A stretch of DNA of 64,000 nucleotides, from NCBI GenBank assembly GCA_016933835.1, contig JAFGAC010000134.1, forward strand, positions 1-64,000. The letters run 5' to 3'. The position numbers and the translations under genes are program-made. How positions within the stretch are numbered: the stretch's first letter is position 1; the number at the start of each line of letters is the position of its first letter. The notes beneath the pieces are model-generated. The model was given only the letters and a program-made list of their open reading frames with translations, had not been told where the DNA came from and did not search any database. Source of the stretch: Clostridiales bacterium. GTDB taxonomy: Bacteria > Bacillota > Clostridia > Peptostreptococcales > Acidaminobacteraceae. Below, in pieces: positions 36,174 to 43,965 of this stretch.

Positions 36174-37352
36174 ATTTTTTATCACAATCACACTATTGAC
36201 TATCAAAGCGATTGTACTTACAACGGCTAAAAATAAAAATGCAGTTTTAAAATTATAGTGATCAGAAACCGAACCGAAAACTGGAAAAATAATAATCATG
36301 TAAAAACTGAAAACCATGCTGGCAACAGATAAAACTGTTGCCCTTATGTGACTCTCTATTTCTCTGTTGATGTAGTCATTCATTCCAACAAAAATAAGAC
36401 TGTCAACAAAGGTCACCGCTATGAATGCAATAATATGAAGCGATGACATCGCAATAATCCAGACAGACACAACTGTCACAAAAGGAAAAATGAGAAGAAA
36501 TCTTTTCTGTCCCAATTTTTTTTCTATACGACTGGCCAATATACCTCCCATCATCCCCATCAAGGAGCTCAAAGCAAAAAATAGTCCTATTTTCCATTCA
36601 ACAATATTTTGCCCTTTCCAGTAATTTTGCAAGTAATAAAATAAAACCGTTCCTATGGACAGGATAAATTCCATGGAGAATATGAAAAACATTATTTTCT
36701 TATTGCCACGAATCACTTGAAAACTCTCTTTGACTAAATTTCTAAAGGCATCTCTTGCTTTCATTTCTTTACTTTTATCAGATTTATAATTAGGTTCTAA
36801 AAATGTAAAGGCTTCAAAAAATGCAATTACAGTAAAAATAATTGTCACTGCATACAATAATGAATAATTATGACTTGCAAGCCATCCTCCAACAACAAAT
36901 GAAATCAAAGCTGTCAATTGGTAAATCCCCTCTATCCTTCCAATGATTTTTAAATATTTTTCCTCTTCTTTCAATTCTTTTAACGTATCATACAAAAGAG
37001 CTTCCCCAGCTCCTGATTCAAGATTGTATGAAATAGCAATAATCATGAATCCTAATGCAAACATGAAAATATTGTCTCCAATTAAAATTATGTAATTTGA
37101 AATGGCAAAAAATAATCGTCCTAATATACGACTTGTTTTCCTGCCAAACACATCAGCAATCATGCCTGTTGGAATTTCCATCGTGAAGGATGTCACATGA
37201 AACAAAGTTTCCAATAATCCTAAATAAACTAGATCAATTCCTTTATTGAATAAGTAAATCATCCAGAATCCATGGGTGAAATCAATTCTTAAAAACATGA
37301 AAAGATAATTTTTCCAAATGTTACTCTTTAATTTTATTATTCTATTTTCCAT
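36165..37352 (-). CDS. MFS-family transporter
   Basis: A 395-residue transporter with twelve predicted helices and the cytoplasmic loop GMIADVFGRKTSRILGR between helices 2 and 3 (motif A of the major facilitator family). The substrate is unknown; drug or metabolite export is likely. The ATG at 37350-37352 follows GGAG and overlaps the dinB stop by 11 bases, so the two genes are coupled. The 3' end overlaps the convergent Y-family polymerase gene by 9 bases. Confidence 0.87.
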   Translation of the reverse strand: MENRIIKLKSNIWKNYLFMFLRIDFTHGFWMIYLFNKGIDLVYLGLLETLFHVTSFTMEIPTGMIADVFGRKTSRILGRLFFAISNYIILIGDNIFMFALGFMIIAISYNLESGAGEALLYDTLKELKEEEKYLKIIGRIEGIYQLTALISFVVGGWLASHNYSLLYAVTIIFTVIAFFEAFTFLEPNYKSDKSKEMKARDAFRNLVKESFQVIRGNKKIMFFIFSMEFILSIGTVLFYYLQNYWKGQNIVEWKIGLFFALSSLMGMMGGILASRIEKKLGQKRFLLIFPFVTVVSVWIIAMSSLHIIAFIAVTFVDSLIFVGMNDYINREIESHIRATVLSVASMVFSFYMIIIFPVFGSVSDHYNFKTAFLFLAVVSTIALIVNSVIVIKNLE

Positions 37353-38421
37353 TGTCTTCTCCAATTAAGTCAAATAGCATCAACTGCTTTTCGTGATTAT
37401 TAATAAGTCCAGAAAGCGTTACTCCAAGAAGTCTCACTTTGCTTTTTAATACCATATGGTGCAACAGGTCATTCAACAGCAATCCAAAATATTTCTCATC
37501 ATCCGTATAAACTTCCAAACTTTTACTCCTGCTTACCTGTGTAAAATCATCAAATTTAATCTTGATCATCACTGTTTTTGCCAACATTTTTTTCTTGATC
37601 AACAACTCAACTACTTCATGCAAATAAATCTCTGCTCGTTTGATGATTTCTTCAAAATCATCAATATCTTCCGTAAATGTCATTTCTGTTCCAATGGATT
37701 TTCGCTCCGAATGCGTCTTGATTTCTCGATTATCAACGCCTCTGATTCTTTCATAAATTTCTTCTCCCATTGTCCCCATTAAATTGACCATTGTATCTAA
37801 ATCATAGAGAAGTAAATCTTCAATTGAATAGATTCCTATTTTATTGAGTTTTTCAACAGTTTTTTTTCCAATTCCATGTATTTTTATTATCGGCAACGGT
37901 TTCAATATCTCAGGAATATCCTCTTTTTTTATCACAAAAAATCCATCGGGTTTGTCCCACTCACTAGCAAGTTTCGCTAAAAATTTATTGTAAGAAATAC
38001 CAACTGAAACAGTCAATCCAGTTTCTTTTTTTATTTTGTTTTTAATATACTTTCCGATATATTCTGCCGTGTGATATAAATAAGTAACATCAAGATATGC
38101 TTCATCAATGGATACAATTTCAATATCATCTGTAATTTCATGTAAAAGCGCAAAAATTTTTTTTGACATTTCATCGTATCGGTCATGCCGTCCACTTATA
38201 TAGATACCTTCTGGACATAATTTCTTTGCTTGAAAAATTGGCATTGCAGAATGTACACCATATTTTCTAGCTTCGTAACTGCACGTCGAAACAACCCCTC
38301 GTGATGAAATTCCTCCCACAATGACGGGTTTCCCTTTTAACTTCGGATTATCAATTTGTTCGACAGATGCATAAAATGCATCAACATCTACATGAATTAT
38401 TTTTCTATTCAAAATATTCAA
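37342..38421 (-). CDS. dinB: DNA polymerase IV (DinB)
   Basis: A 359-residue Y-family polymerase. It has the catalytic segments HVDVDAFYASVEQID (residues about 10-24) and EIVSIDEAYLDVT (about 101-113), a helix-hairpin-helix (IIKIHGIGKKTVEKLNKIG) and a little-finger domain. It starts at TTG (38419-38421) inside the 3' end of the DUF2007 gene; no ATG lies near. No LexA box was found upstream, unlike the other Y-family gene. Confidence 0.92.
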   Translation of the reverse strand: MNILNRKIIHVDVDAFYASVEQIDNPKLKGKPVIVGGISSRGVVSTCSYEARKYGVHSAMPIFQAKKLCPEGIYISGRHDRYDEMSKKIFALLHEITDDIEIVSIDEAYLDVTYLYHTAEYIGKYIKNKIKKETGLTVSVGISYNKFLAKLASEWDKPDGFFVIKKEDIPEILKPLPIIKIHGIGKKTVEKLNKIGIYSIEDLLLYDLDTMVNLMGTMGEEIYERIRGVDNREIKTHSERKSIGTEMTFTEDIDDFEEIIKRAEIYLHEVVELLIKKKMLAKTVMIKIKFDDFTQVSRSKSLEVYTDDEKYFGLLLNDLLHHMVLKSKVRLLGVTLSGLINNHEKQLMLFDLIGEDNGK

Positions 38422-38620
38422 GAGCTTCTTCAGCGTTCACTACATCTTTTTCACGAACATATACATTATAGCCTGAAATGGAATGTCCTGCGATCACTTG
38501 AGAAACTTCCCCCCAACCTTCCGCCATATAATAAGCGTCAATTCCTTCATTTCTTAAAAAATCCACAACATTTTGAGCCATATACTCATCTTGTACATTT
38601 ATTACTTTCTTCTCATTCAT
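38405..38620 (-). CDS. DUF2007-family putative signal-transducing protein
   Basis: A 71-residue protein with alternating strands and helices and a pattern found in DUF2007 (QNVVDFLRNEGIDAYYMAEGWGEV, then a GYNVYVREKDVVNAEEALEYF tail). Function unknown. The ATG at 38618-38620 follows AAGGG. The stop overlaps the TTG start of dinB by 17 bases. Together with dinB and the MFS gene it forms an operon. Confidence 0.75.
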   Translation of the reverse strand: MNEKKVINVQDEYMAQNVVDFLRNEGIDAYYMAEGWGEVSQVIAGHSISGYNVYVREKDVVNAEEALEYFE

Positions 38621-38663
38621 CAGAATCAACCCTTTCAATTATATTATACCACTGCAGAAAAAG

Positions 38664-38692
38664 AAAAAACCCTTAGAAAAAATTCTTAAGGG
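38664..38692 (-). terminator. intrinsic terminator of the TehA-like gene
   Basis: CCCTTAGAA (38670-38678) and TTCTTAAGGG (38683-38692) form a hairpin, followed on the minus strand by a run of six T (38664-38669). It lies just after the stop at 38701. Confidence 0.8.
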
Positions 38693-38700
38693 TTTGATGT

Positions 38701-39660
38701 TTAATCTTCTTCAATACAAATTTCACCTTTGCTTATTGCTTTGGCTGTCCTTGGAATCAATAGAAGCACGACAATAACCAACAATGCAATCAGTGCATAG
38801 GAAACATATTGATAAAAAGCCATATGTGTACGACTGTACATAAGCATGGAAGCAATCGCCATTGAAGATATTGGGAATGAATACGCCCACCATGACAAAT
38901 AAAATTTGATTTTAGTCAACATATTAAAATGGGTCAATAAAAAAGTCATTAAAAACAGTGCAAAATAATACATCACTTTAGCAAAACTATCTATTTGACC
39001 TGTCAATTTAACATAAGCAATAAAACCTACAGCCGGAGGAGCAATCAATATCGCTAAGGTCGGCATCAACTTTTCTGGCATAGGGTGGTGAAACACCATA
39101 CGATACATAAACACTGTAAAGAGAACAACCCAGAAAATTAATCCGATACTGAAAAAGAACCATGAAATTTCAGGATTATAGTGCACAACGCCAGCAACAG
39201 GAATTAAAATATTTCCAACAACTGGAATAAACCAAGCTGGATTAATATGCTTAATCTCAAATTTCGGATGCATCATCCAAATACCAATTATCTTATACGT
39301 GAAAAAAGTATGTACCACTGTTCCAATTGTCCAAAGCACTTTCGAAGTTGGCATATGGATTCCAAGAAATGCAATACTTAACAACAAAAGACTTATTGAA
39401 ATCGTTGGGAAAAAACTTAATCGAATTGGATTTTCAAAATCCACTTTAACTTCCTCAGGATATCTGATGTATTTAATCAAGTAGATTAATCCTATCAAAA
39501 GAAAAAATATGATTGTTACTGTTACCAATGCATAATCAAGTCTGTATGGAAAAGCAAATATCTCCTCAGCTTTCTGAAAAGCAATTGTCAACCCTGTCAG
39601 CCCCAAAATAATCGAAAAAGCCGATATTGGGAAAAATTTAATTCTATTATCTAAATTCAT
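38701..39660 (-). CDS. TehA/TDT-family (SLAC1-like) membrane transporter
   Basis: A 319-residue membrane protein with ten predicted helices, the hallmark of the tellurite-resistance/dicarboxylate transporter (TDT) fold that includes E. coli TehA and malic-acid transporters. The substrate, probably an anion, cannot be read from the sequence. Two operator-like palindromes lie in its upstream region (39694-39705 and 39778-39792). Confidence 0.82.
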   Translation of the reverse strand: MNLDNRIKFFPISAFSIILGLTGLTIAFQKAEEIFAFPYRLDYALVTVTIIFFLLIGLIYLIKYIRYPEEVKVDFENPIRLSFFPTISISLLLLSIAFLGIHMPTSKVLWTIGTVVHTFFTYKIIGIWMMHPKFEIKHINPAWFIPVVGNILIPVAGVVHYNPEISWFFFSIGLIFWVVLFTVFMYRMVFHHPMPEKLMPTLAILIAPPAVGFIAYVKLTGQIDSFAKVMYYFALFLMTFLLTHFNMLTKIKFYLSWWAYSFPISSMAIASMLMYSRTHMAFYQYVSYALIALLVIVVLLLIPRTAKAISKGEICIEED

Positions 39661-39685
39661 TTTAAGACTCCTTTATATCAATGTT

Positions 39686-39714
39686 TTTATCATATTGTAT
39701 ACAATCTCTTGTCA
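39686..39714 (-). promoter_or_regulatory. candidate promoter with palindromic operator upstream of the TehA-like gene
   Basis: On the minus strand TTGACA (39709-39714) lies upstream of the 12-base perfect palindrome ATTGTATACAAT (39694-39705), which has the GTATAC core typical of GntR-type operators, and TATGAT follows. The -35 is perfect but the spacing to the -10 is 15-17 bases depending on the hexamer chosen. Confidence 0.5.
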
Positions 39715-39777
39715 ATTCAATTTATTTTACACGACAACAATGCTTTTAGTAAAGAAAATTAGGCATATATATTCAAA

Positions 39778-39792
39778 TGATAACTGTTATCA
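39778..39792. promoter_or_regulatory. Fur-like 7-1-7 palindrome
   Basis: TGATAACTGTTATCA is a perfect 7-1-7 inverted repeat. It differs at two symmetric positions from the Bacillus Fur box TGATAATNATTATCA. It lies 118 bases before the TehA-like gene start and just after the terminator of the upstream gene. Confidence 0.45.
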
Positions 39793-39803
39793 ATTATAGC
39801 AAT

Positions 39804-39832
39804 AAAAAAATCTCCCTTATTACAAGGAAGAT
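39804..39832 (-). terminator. intrinsic terminator of the UPF0173 hydrolase gene
   Basis: Arms 39810-39818 and 39824-39832 pair over 9 bases (one G-U) and are followed on the minus strand by a run of T (39804-39810). It lies 7 bases after the stop. Confidence 0.8.
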
Positions 39833-39838
39833 TCAGCT

Positions 39839-40519
39839 CTATATATGATATTCTTCATCTGGGTTCATAATAATAACTTTTGTGTTTTTTACCAACTCTC
39901 TAAATTTCTCAGGTGAAGCTTTAATAATATCAAAAGTGTCATAATGAATAGGAATGACCGCTTTCGGTTTAATGAATTCCACCGCTCTGGCCGCATCATA
40001 AATATCCATCGTAAAATTTCCACCGATTGGCAAAATAGCCAAGTCTATTTTTTCTTCTTCAAGCAATTTCATATCCATAGTCAATCCAGTGTCACCTGCA
40101 TGATAAATTTTTATACCGTCTACTTCTATTAAAAATCCAGCTGGATTTCCAGCATAGATTATTTTTCCTTCTTCCATTATTGATGAGCCATGCAAAGCAG
40201 GTGTCATTTTGACAATCCCAAAAGCCAGCTTGACTCTTCCTCCGATATGCATCGGGTGAACATTGATAATTCCTTTAGAAGTGATATAGTTTATTATTTC
40301 AGCATTTGAGATAACTTTTGCATTTGTATTTCTGGCTATTTCGACCGTATCTCCTAAATGATCGCCATGCCCATGCGTAACAAATATATGTGATAATTCT
40401 TTAAAATCACCAGGCACACTCTTTGTTTGAGGGTTTCCTCTTAAAAAAGGATCAATGAGAGCCTTGAATTGATTGCTTTCTATATAAAATGCCGCATGCC
40501 CCAAATATTTCAATATCAT
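39839..40519 (-). CDS. UPF0173 metal-dependent hydrolase (metallo-beta-lactamase fold)
   Basis: A 226-residue protein with the HGHGDHLGD zinc motif (HxHxDH, about residue 50), a second histidine (ALHGSS), an Asp ligand in HAGDTG (about 142) and a last histidine (PIHYDTF). It is cytoplasmic and lacks a signal peptide. The substrate is unknown. It follows the uncharacterised 40529 gene by 9 bases. Confidence 0.87.
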   Translation of the reverse strand: MILKYLGHAAFYIESNQFKALIDPFLRGNPQTKSVPGDFKELSHIFVTHGHGDHLGDTVEIARNTNAKVISNAEIINYITSKGIINVHPMHIGGRVKLAFGIVKMTPALHGSSIMEEGKIIYAGNPAGFLIEVDGIKIYHAGDTGLTMDMKLLEEEKIDLAILPIGGNFTMDIYDAARAVEFIKPKAVIPIHYDTFDIIKASPEKFRELVKNTKVIIMNPDEEYHI

Positions 40520-40528
40520 TGTTTCCTC

Positions 40529-41008
40529 CTATTTGGCAAATATATCCAATTTTATAAATGCTTCTCTCATGTAATAAGTCAACGTGTTTTCATCAAAATT
40601 ACTGCCGTCATGAATTTTTCCTACCCGTTTTATCTTAGCTTTTTTCTCTCCCGGCACAATATAACTTAAAACGACAGATTCCACAAGATCCGCTTCAGGT
40701 ACGTAATAACCAACTTTAACTTCAATAGCGAGATTCTTTCTCGTAAATTTCAAATAATATTTCATTATGGATAATTTTCCAATCACTTCATCATCCGATT
40801 CGAAAAAAATTTTTCCATCAGATGCCTCTATCAATTCTTTCATCTCATCAATCAAATTTTTAAAATATTCTCTAATCATGATCTCTGCGCCATCAATCTG
40901 CTCTTTCAAATTCTTTTCATAACGAAGCTTTTCTATTTCTGGACTAAGTCGTTCATTTAATTTTTTTATCAGCTCATCTTTAAAATCATAAAAGAAATGC
41001 ACTGCCAT
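40529..41008 (-). CDS. uncharacterised 159-residue protein
   Basis: I do not recognise it. The first half is predicted to be helical and coiled-coil-like (about 5-65, charged, KKLNERLSPEIEKLRYEKNLKEQ); the second half alternates strands (EVIGKLSIMKYYLKFTRKNLAIEVKVGYY). No membrane helix. The ATG at 41006-41008 follows GGGAGTG; an upstream in-frame GTG is less likely. It lies between the SOS-controlled small gene and the UPF0173 gene on the same strand, so it may be in the SOS transcript. Confidence 0.6.
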   Translation of the reverse strand: MAVHFFYDFKDELIKKLNERLSPEIEKLRYEKNLKEQIDGAEIMIREYFKNLIDEMKELIEASDGKIFFESDDEVIGKLSIMKYYLKFTRKNLAIEVKVGYYVPEADLVESVVLSYIVPGEKKAKIKRVGKIHDGSNFDENTLTYYMREAFIKLDIFAK

Positions 41009-41057
41009 ATTTTTCACTCCCTCACACCATTATCACTACATATATACCCACTGCAAG

Positions 41058-41318
41058 TTACATTTTAAACAAAATCCATCGATTCGTTTCAATTTCATAT
41101 TTCAGCTGATAAAGCTTGATCTCCCCCTCTATTTCACTTCTACAATCAAAAACATGCATAATATTTCCTGCGTATTTTTCAACAGTAGTTTTAATTACTT
41201 GATCAATTTTTATCACAACATTTATCCCAGAATCCTCAACTTTAAATTTAAGAGGCCGTATTTTTCCATCTTCATTGAAGCACGCAATCATATGAATAGG
41301 TTTTGCTATCACTTTCAT
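41058..41318 (-). CDS. small SOS-controlled protein of unknown function (86 residues)
   Basis: An 86-residue protein beginning MKVIAKPIHMIACFNEDG and ending with a YQLKYEIETNRWILFKM segment. I have the impression of a small family that accompanies Y-family polymerases in Firmicutes (DUF6504-like), but the match is not secure. It is probably a small beta-rich protein without a signal peptide. The ATG at 41316-41318 follows GGCGGGTG. Its promoter has a LexA box in the spacer, so it should be induced by DNA damage. Confidence 0.75.
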   Translation of the reverse strand: MKVIAKPIHMIACFNEDGKIRPLKFKVEDSGINVVIKIDQVIKTTVEKYAGNIMHVFDCRSEIEGEIKLYQLKYEIETNRWILFKM

Positions 41319-41339
41319 TTTACTCACCCGCCTAATATT

Positions 41340-41368
41340 AAAATACCACGAACTTATGTTCGTGTCAA
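41340..41368 (-). promoter_or_regulatory. SOS promoter with a LexA box in the spacer
   Basis: On the minus strand TTGACA (41363-41368) and TATTTT (41340-41345) are separated by exactly 17 bases, and the spacer carries CGAACATAAGTTCG (41349-41362), a near-consensus LexA box. LexA binding would block RNA polymerase. The promoter points at the 86-residue gene. Confidence 0.92.
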
Positions 41369-41400
41369 TGGCGGTAAATATTTACTTTTTTATACATATC

Positions 41401-41435
41401 AAAAACAAGTCTCAAAATTTTCGAGACTTGTTTTT
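41401..41435 (-). terminator. intrinsic terminator after the YhaN-like gene
   Basis: Exact 13-base arms (41401-41413 and 41423-41435, AAAAACAAGTCTC / GAGACTTGTTTTT). The A/T ends give a T run on either strand. On the minus strand it ends the YhaO/YhaN operon, 14 bases after the stop. Confidence 0.9.
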
Positions 41436-41448
41436 GCTTCTTGCCTTT

Positions 41449-43965
41449 TTATATAATTATTTTCTCCAAGTCAGGCAAATAAGATTCCAAGTACTTCACA
41501 TTATGTTCTTTACAAGTAAACATTATGACTTGTCGTTCTTTAGAAATTTCCTCAATAAGTTTTAATGTAGGATCTAATCTTTCAACATCCCAATTAGAAA
41601 AAGCTTCATCGAGGATAATCGGCAACTTATCTTTATCCTGATCCAGATATTTAATGAGTGCAAGTCTAAAAGACAGATACAATTGATTTTTTGTCCCCGC
41701 ACTTATTTCACTGTCTGCAGAAACAATTTCTCCCTCTTGATCTTTCAAATACATTTTCTCATCTTCTTCTATCAAAACATGTGTGTATTTGCCATTGGTC
41801 ATTTTGCTGAAATAGTAACTTGTCAATTTCAAAACATCGGGCTGATTTTTTTCTCTATAGCGCTCATCCGCTCTGACAATCAACTGCTTCAATATAGATA
41901 AAATATCATATTGATGGGCATACTCTTTTAAAGCATGTGTTTTGTATTCAATTTTCCCCTCAATTACATCTAATGTATCTCCAGTTATTTTATGATCAAT
42001 TTCTGCTTTCAACTGTATGTTTCTCTTTGCTTTCTCTGTTTTTTCAAGCTGCAATGACTCAATATCATTTTCAATGACAATAAGATAATCTTCATTGATT
42101 ATAGACTGATCCAAATTATCAATTTCTTCTTCAATCTGACTCATATTGAAATTTTCAGCAAGCTCTGACTCATAATGAATGATACGATCTCTCACAGATA
42201 GATATTTTTCGATATTGCTGTATCCAATTTCAAAATTGCCGTTCCCCATTTTATTAATGGTATTTTCAATCATGGTATATTCATGATCTTTTTCAAGTGT
42301 TTTTTGTGCCAATTGATGAAGTCCATTATTTTCTTGTTCAATATCCCTCATCAGTTCATCATTCAATCTTGATTTTGCAACTGCTTCACTTAAAACATGA
42401 TTCAACATTTTCACATTTCTTATGTCATCAAACTTTGTAAAAATCTCATCATATTCACGCAAGCACTTAAGCTCAGCTTTTCCCAATTCTTGTTTTAAAT
42501 TGAGCAACTCTTCTGTTTTAATTCTAATTGTCTGATAGTTTTCCAAATTCTTTAAATTTATTTCAGTAAAGTTTTCTGCTATTTCCGGAACAATTCCAAT
42601 GGTTATAAGTTCTTTTTTCAACAATACACTGCTGCTGCTCTTTAATTTTTCTCTTCTATCAAAATAATCAAATATAACAATCAATAAAGTAATCGCTAAA
42701 ACTGCCGCTCCAAAAATATTTTGAGTAAATATGCCCACTCCCAAAAGTCCCAAAATAACTAATACCTTAAAAATCGCCAATGGTCCTTTTGAATTGTTAC
42801 TTTCATCTTCTTTTGATTTGTAGTATAGTGTTTGAATTTTTTGAAAATCAAAGTCAACAACATTTCGAATCTTTTCCTTAAAGAGATAATCCACTTCATT
42901 ATGCATTTTTTGAACATTCATTTCAAAGTACTCATTATTTTTATCAATGTTATCTTTTACTTTATCAAGTTTTAATTCAACTGATTCAATTTCTTCTAGT
43001 CTGTCTTTTAAACTCAAAGCCATTTTTTCATCATAGCTCAATTCTTCTATTTTTTCTTTCTTCAAAGCCACTTTGACATCTTTTTCTGATATTTCATCGC
43101 GATATTCTTTTAAAATCTCTTTCAAAGATTGATACTTCTCTAAAATTTCTTTATCAAGTCTCTCATATCTTTCATAATTTTCTACATTCGCTTTTAGATT
43201 TTCTATTTTATTTATCAAATCAATCGGTTTTAAATACCGATTAATTTGATTTTTTAAATTCACTTTTTCAATAATTTTTTCATCAAGTTTCAACAATTCT
43301 TTGTCCAACTTTTGAATATCTTCAGACATGACGCGCACTTCATGATATTGATTGCTCTTATCTTTTTTTTCTCGTTTTAGTTCCTTTATTTCATCTATCA
43401 ATTGATTGATCGTTTGTTTATTTCCTCGACTTCTAGCATTATAAAGGTTTTTTATATCCTCATCTAACTGCTGTATGACTGCTTTAGGAGATACATTACT
43501 ATTGCCGTAATTCAACACTAACTTATCCTGCAGTTCACTAAAGGACTTTGTTTCTATCTCTTTAAGCTGTTCACTTGTAATCATATAGACATTATTGAAA
43601 ATATTTCGAGACATGTATTCTGAATCAGGTAATGTACGATTATTGAGCTGAATAATTTCCAGACCATCTTCTATTGCCGCTTTTACATTATTGGATAATA
43701 ATCTTTTGACATTCAACTTTTTACCAGCACTATTCAGGTAGGACATGGCTATATTGAGACGCTCACCTTTCCAAGGCAGATATTTATGATTATCTTTTTT
43801 TGAACGCTCGAATCCAAAAATCAACTCGCTGATTGCCGAAACAATCGTTGATTTTCCAGCTTCATTTTTTCCATAAATCAAATTTGGTCGATTTTCAGAT
43901 AATTTAATTACTTTTTTATTATCGAATTTTCCATATTCAAATAGTGTAACTTCATTTATTTTCAT
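41449..43965 (-). CDS. YhaN-like ATPase (SbcC/Rad50-like) with internal membrane segments
   Basis: An 838-residue Rad50/SMC-type ATPase with Walker A GKNEAGKST (about residue 34), two long coiled-coil regions and C-terminal signature and Walker B in LDEAFSNWDVERL (about 800). A hydrophobic region of about 40 residues (about 392-435, two helices, GVGIFTQNIFGAAVL between them) interrupts the coiled coils, as in YhaN of Bacillus, and places the ATPase at the membrane. It pairs with the YhaO-like nuclease gene, overlapping by 4 bases (ATGA). Confidence 0.87.
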   Translation of the reverse strand: MKINEVTLFEYGKFDNKKVIKLSENRPNLIYGKNEAGKSTIVSAISELIFGFERSKKDNHKYLPWKGERLNIAMSYLNSAGKKLNVKRLLSNNVKAAIEDGLEIIQLNNRTLPDSEYMSRNIFNNVYMITSEQLKEIETKSFSELQDKLVLNYGNSNVSPKAVIQQLDEDIKNLYNARSRGNKQTINQLIDEIKELKREKKDKSNQYHEVRVMSEDIQKLDKELLKLDEKIIEKVNLKNQINRYLKPIDLINKIENLKANVENYERYERLDKEILEKYQSLKEILKEYRDEISEKDVKVALKKEKIEELSYDEKMALSLKDRLEEIESVELKLDKVKDNIDKNNEYFEMNVQKMHNEVDYLFKEKIRNVVDFDFQKIQTLYYKSKEDESNNSKGPLAIFKVLVILGLLGVGIFTQNIFGAAVLAITLLIVIFDYFDRREKLKSSSSVLLKKELITIGIVPEIAENFTEINLKNLENYQTIRIKTEELLNLKQELGKAELKCLREYDEIFTKFDDIRNVKMLNHVLSEAVAKSRLNDELMRDIEQENNGLHQLAQKTLEKDHEYTMIENTINKMGNGNFEIGYSNIEKYLSVRDRIIHYESELAENFNMSQIEEEIDNLDQSIINEDYLIVIENDIESLQLEKTEKAKRNIQLKAEIDHKITGDTLDVIEGKIEYKTHALKEYAHQYDILSILKQLIVRADERYREKNQPDVLKLTSYYFSKMTNGKYTHVLIEEDEKMYLKDQEGEIVSADSEISAGTKNQLYLSFRLALIKYLDQDKDKLPIILDEAFSNWDVERLDPTLKLIEEISKERQVIMFTCKEHNVKYLESYLPDLEKIII

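Noticed and set aside
36403-36597. 64-codon minus-strand frame inside the MFS gene
   Set aside because: Same strand but another frame within a clear transporter gene; no ribosome-binding site.
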